Below, piece after piece: positions 60,134 to 64,000 of a stretch of DNA of 64,000 nucleotides (position 1 is its first letter; each line of letters starts with the position of its first letter). Position numbers and translations under genes: made by a program. This stretch comes from Welwitschia mirabilis. Lineage: Eukaryota; Gnetophyta; Gnetopsida; Welwitschiales. The notes beneath the pieces were generated by a model. That model ran no database searches and was not told the DNA's origin. It saw only the letters and a program-made list of their open reading frames with translations. The stretch is taken from assembly GCA_051453625.1 (NCBI GenBank), contig JBOZIK010000001.1, positions 219,496,854 to 219,560,853 of the forward strand, given 5' to 3'.

Positions 60134-62430
60134 ATGGTTAAATTGCAACCTTAGATTTACTAATAAGAAGGTGTACGACTTATTAACTAATCCTGAGTTT
60201 AGATGAATGCTTAGTTCTCATATGTCTAACCTCCTTTTGTTTCTGCATTTTAAACTTTAATATTTCAAATTATTTTTGATTTTAGATTCTATCTATGACT
60301 CTTATAACTATGATAGTTACACCTTTCAACATCATCAATATGGTTCAATTCTCATAACTCTTTAGGCCATAAAAAATACCTTTGGCCTTTGAAATAAACT
60401 CCTTAAGATAATTTTATTTTTAACTTATAGATTGCAAGTGCTTAATTTATTTCAAAATACATTATTTGATTTTGTTAATTAGCAACTTCATTATCAGTGT
60501 TATCATAGTAATCCTATAAATGCCATTTCAGTCCCTTATTATGTAGCCTTAGGACTTCTTATTATAGGTAGAAGTTTTCTTCATTCTTGCTCTTCATAGT
60601 ACCCTAAATCTATGGCTTATAATCATGAAGTATCCTTTGATTAAAGTAACAATATTCATTCTAAAGTAATCTCCCAATTAATTAACATAAAGCATGATTT
60701 GAATTCCACATATTTAACTTATAAAAGAATCCTTCTTTCTTTGTACTTTGTCTTTTCTGGTTATGATTATTTTGTGAATATTAAACAAGTTGACCTTTCC
60801 TCTTCTATTATAATGACCTTAGATTCCCTCCTTAAGATTGATCCTTATGGGTTATTTCTTTCTTCTAATGATGAAAGTAGCCCTTATTATTCTTTAGTAA
60901 GTAGGGTGTATTTTAATTATGTAATTGGTTTTCTTAATCTTTGAAATGCCTTTGCTATTGCTTTCTTAGCATGAATTTCTTCATAAATTTGCAAATTATA
61001 AATGCATGAAGAGATGTCTTCTAAGACTTTTTACTTCAAGTGAAGGGTAAGGTCCTTCCATTATAGACTCCTTCTTTCTTTTCTACTTTTCATAATGTAG
61101 AGAAGAGCAAGGAATATTCCTTAGTAGTTCTCTTTTACATGTCTAACCATTGGATTAAGGTATCATTATTTTTAACCTTTTTATTACTTAGTCAATGTTG
61201 TTTTTGAAATAGTAAAAAAAATTAATTTTATATTTTTATTATAGAATGACTCTCAACTCTCTTCTCCTACTTCACTCCAGGAGAAAGGAAAGTTGAGCAT
61301 GGATAAACATAAGAGTATTCATTTTAAAGCTAAAGTAAATGATCTTGCTAGCTTTCCTTCTTTATTAGGATTATTAATTTCTTTAGTGTCTAAGCTTGAA
61401 GAGGGTCATTCTAATGGGGTAATTGATGTTGACCCCTTTATGCAAGGTTTTGAGTTTCCTAATACTCCATCATTAGGCCCTAGAAATATTTGCATGTCTA
61501 TTAAAGTACAGCCTTCCATATTATTTATAATTCTTTATTCTTTCTTAGCATTAGAAGAATTAAATTCTTTTATTTTCTTAAATATAAATAAGACTCTACT
61601 TACAATTATTATAGAATTATTTCCAAATATCTAGGCTTTGTTAGACTAGATTGATCAAGTTAAGTATGTAGAGAGGCTTATTATTGAATAGTCTATAGGA
61701 TGTTTTATCATCATAATGTCTTTGTTCTTCACAAGCATCAGGGAAGCAACTTTAAGAAGGACTTATATCTTTATTATTTTAGAGGGTTTTCAGTGTATCA
61801 ATCAATAGATCCTTCATAGGATTCCATATGTTGAAACTTTAAGCTTATCATCAATGAGGTAAAGGTGGTGCACTATATGCTATAATATAAAATGCATTAG
61901 TTGAAATCATTCAAGTTTTACCTTTAGATGTTGAAGGTATGCTAAAATAAGTGTACTCATATATTTTATTTTATGAATGAGGTATTTAAATATGATTTTT
62001 TATGTATTTATTTTTTATAATTATTGTAATGGGACTATATTTCATGAACTTGGAAAACTAGTCTCTTTAGAGTAAGAAAGATTACAAGAAGACTACTTTA
62101 TTCATATTAGCATATAATGACATCCATATTACACATATGAATTGGGTCCTCAATCATTTTCTAGAATAATCAATCATCATCAAGGAAGATCTTTGTGCCT
62201 TCTATTATCATCATAGAGTGTCTAAGAAGCATCTAGATAATTATCTAAAATGTCTTATTAATTTTCTAAATCACTACTATAGCAAGTTAATGACCTTGGA
62301 TTACTTATTGCCTAATGATAAGGAGGATAAAATCCTTTCTAATCTACTTGGTCCTTCACCCTACACTTCATATTCGTAAAAGAATAACCCTAATGAAGTA
62401 AGTACTTTAATGTCCACTTCTAGTTTCTAG
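60134..62430 (+). pseudogene. Antisense, apparently spliced coding-like region inside the gypsy element
   Basis: Plus strand, opposite to gag-pol. One frame can be followed from about 60,286 to 60,944 with only a few stops, most at positions where a C-to-T change in CAG or CAA would make them. It reads PYYVALGLLIIGRSFLHS, LTYKRILLSLYFVFSGYDYF and IDPYGLFLSSNDESS. After a frame change it goes on HEFLHKFANYKCMKRC and LLHVSNHWIK. At 61,160-61,244 a GT...AG intron of 85 bp with a U-rich 3' end joins this to NDSQLSSPTSLQEKGK and the open stretch 61,293-61,634 (LLGLLISLVSKLEEGHSNG). More exon-like sequence reaches about 62,430 (LKCLINFLNHYYSKLMTLDY). The protein family is unknown to me. Antisense extra ORFs upstream of gag are known in some plant Ty3/gypsy lineages. 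A captured host gene is the alternative. Confidence 0.55.
61160..61244 (+). other. Predicted intron in the antisense frame
   Basis: The donor reads AAG then GTATCA. The acceptor reads TTTTTATTATAG then AATGAC, after a long U-rich run. Length 85 bp is typical of short plant introns. The flanking frames become compatible when it is removed. Confidence 0.5.
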
Positions 62431-62601
62431 GCCATGCAACTACTTATTATTTTTTTATTTTCACCCTTATTGTTTATTTTCTATAGTTTTTTCCTTTTTT
62501 CCTACTTATCTGCATTTTCTATAAACCTAATTTGTGGTCCCTTTTTCTTCTTTTAATGAAATACTTATTTAAAAAATAACTCATAAATTTTGGATTAATT
62601 T

Positions 62602-62613
62602 GTTTTAATACCA
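62602..62613 (-). other. Primer binding site (tRNA-iMet type, decayed)
   Basis: The minus strand has TGGTATTAAAAC against the iMet site TGGTATCAGAGC. The three differences are C-to-T or G-to-A. It lies four bases inside the 5' LTR. Confidence 0.75.
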
Positions 62614-62617
62614 ATTA

Positions 62618-63144
62618 TGACATTCCCAATTTCTTTTCTAAAGATTAAAGTTAAAAAGTTTGATAATTGATGGGAATTTTATTTTAAGGATTAAGAAATG
62701 AAAACTAATAAAAATAATAATAACAATTGTAATTTTAGAAATGAATAAATTATAATGAATATTAAAATAAATGTAGTACTAATCTTTATTTCATAATGCT
62801 TTTTAAAAAAATAAATTGATGTTCCATCAAAGCCAAATGTAAGGTGTTTGGTATGATGATGTAGCCAGGTTATATTACCTTTAAGATCTAGTTTATAAGA
62901 TCACTAGGAGACTAGGATAGTTTATCAAACCCTCAATATGCCCCTGTGCAAATTACATACATATCCTTCACTTTCCTAGATACCTCATTTAACCATAATA
63001 AAATGATATGACTTTTGAAAATAATTCTTCCATAATGGTTTTATCTCTTGAATCATTACTATAATTTTCAAAAATTATTTAACACATAATATTAAATAGT
63101 TAATTAGATGAAATTTCCTAGAAAAGGGTTTTGGAATCATTATA
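62618..63144 (-). repeat. 5' LTR of the 52-63 kb gypsy element (527 bp)
   Basis: Partner of 52,006-52,525. On the minus strand the start has decayed to TATAATGATTCCAAAACC and the end is GGGAATGTCA. The two LTRs differ at many transitions and a few indels, so the insertion is old. AGCTA at 63,145-63,149 is the right target duplication. Confidence 0.9.
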
Positions 63145-63149
63145 AGCTA

Positions 63150-64000
63150 GCTTTGTTAAAAATAAGAATGGATCAAATTACAACATAAAAAAGAATGAAA
63201 AACATATTAATGTTGTTCAGGATAGTCAAAGTTTCCTTTTATAAGTAAAAATTAGTAATCAAAAACCTCTTAGGTAATGCTCTAGCATCAAAGATTTAGG
63301 CATACAAACTTTAAGATTCTTAGGAAATTAGATCAAGTAAGCAATGAAATTTCAAAACTTAAAACTAAAGGACTAATTCATAAAGCTTATTAAATGGATA
63401 AAATACATCATAATCTACTCTTAAAAAATAGAATAAAAAGAAAAAACATGAAGTTTGAACTAATCTACTGTGACTTGTATGAACCGTTACTAGTTTCATT
63501 TCTAAAATAATAACTTATTCTATCACTTTATTAATGATTATAATTGAACATCTTTCATATATATTTTACAAAACAAACCTCAAAATTCTAATTCTTTTAA
63601 AGTGTTTTGTACACTAATTGAAAGTATTTTATGCACTAATTTAAAAAAAAAGGAATTTACAAATTAAGAAGCTTAGAAATAAATGAATTAGAAAAATATG
63701 TATTAACTAAATTTCATGAATAACTTTAAAAGGCTAGAATTAAACATAAATAACTCCAACTAAATGAATAAAATAAAGAATAGAATAGACATGAAAATAA
63801 TAAGAAGCATGTTATATAGGATATGCATTCTCTCATTTTCATGTATAAAATCTATTACAATAGTTACCAATCTCCAAAATAGACTTTGAACTAGGGCTCT
63901 AAATGAAGATCTACTGATATCAAGATACTTTAATAAGGTAGTACCCTATAATTACCTAAGAACTTTTAGAATAAATGTTTCATGCATATTCCTTATTAAA
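63150..64000. other. AT-rich stretch, nothing recognised
   Basis: Flanking DNA to the right of the gypsy element. It should be contiguous in origin with the sequence left of 52,001. No coding signature, repeat or structured RNA is seen. Confidence 0.5.

Larger units (their letters stand above)
52006..63144 (-). mobile_element. Full-length decayed Ty3/gypsy element (chromovirus type) with extra 5' modules
   Basis: Minus-strand order: 5' LTR 62,618-63,144, primer site 62,602-62,613, antisense coding-like region 60.1-62.4 kb, 91/100-bp tandem array 57.35-59.7 kb, gag, protease, RT, RNase H, integrase (57.05-52.87 kb), polypurine tract 52,526-52,539 and 3' LTR 52,006-52,525. RT precedes integrase, so it is Ty3/gypsy. 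The integrase end LAYKLHLLEEW, then VHLLFDVHLLK matches the 'VAYKLxLP..IHPVFHVSLLK' block of chromoviruses, and a weak chromodomain-like stretch follows. The 11.1 kb length is large for the lineage because 5.5 kb lie between primer site and gag. Two 100-N gaps lie inside. All domains carry stops. Confidence 0.9.

Overview
This window is strongly AT-rich, CpG-poor nuclear DNA from a seed plant, almost certainly a flowering plant. It is made of old LTR retrotransposons lying inside and beside one another. The lineages are the evidence for a plant: Athila-type Ty3/gypsy pol with a tRNA-Asp type primer site, a SIRE/Tork-like Ty1/copia element with a tRNA-iMet primer site, and a chromovirus-type Ty3/gypsy element. 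I see no intact host gene, rRNA, tRNA or other structural RNA. Every recognisable polyprotein is broken by stops and frameshifts. Most changes I could read are C-to-T or G-to-A, as expected from long decay of methylated cytosine. The species cannot be named from this sequence.

Region 1, 1-31.5 kb, is a nest. A minus-strand Athila-type element runs from a primer site near 30.3 kb down to the integrase C-terminus near 4.3 kb. Two insertions split it. A copia element on the minus strand (about 18,750-28,725; LTRs of 1.35 kb and a shortened 0.82 kb) sits in the Athila pol just before the reverse transcriptase. A plus-strand element with very long (about 3.9 kb) direct terminal repeats and a 3.9 kb interior without recognisable genes (about 5,199-16,999) sits in the Athila integrase. 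It looks like a LARD-type non-autonomous element. The Athila protein resumes at nearly the next codon across both insertions. The copia 3' junction is rearranged into a small foldback.

Region 2, 31.5-52 kb, is more eroded. A pair of about 0.9-1.0 kb LTR-like repeats (about 34.03-35.05 and 38.28-39.22 kb) encloses a degenerate minisatellite. Then come unplaced coding-like remnants, a 539-bp tandem duplication, and a second Athila-type pol fragment on the minus strand (about 48.4-50.45 kb).

Region 3, 52.0-63.1 kb, is a complete but dead minus-strand Ty3/gypsy element with the best boundaries in the window: LTRs of 520 and 527 bp, a decayed iMet primer site, a polypurine tract and a 5-bp target duplication differing at one base. 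Its gag, protease, RT, RNase H and integrase remnants fill 52.87-57.05 kb. The remaining 5.5 kb between the primer site and gag holds a 91/100-bp tandem array and an antisense, apparently spliced, coding-like region. This organisation is the most interesting feature of the window.

There are eleven N-gaps. Six have the same sequence on both edges, which points to unmerged contig overlaps or collapsed repeats, so lengths across them should not be trusted. No gene here is likely to make a working product.
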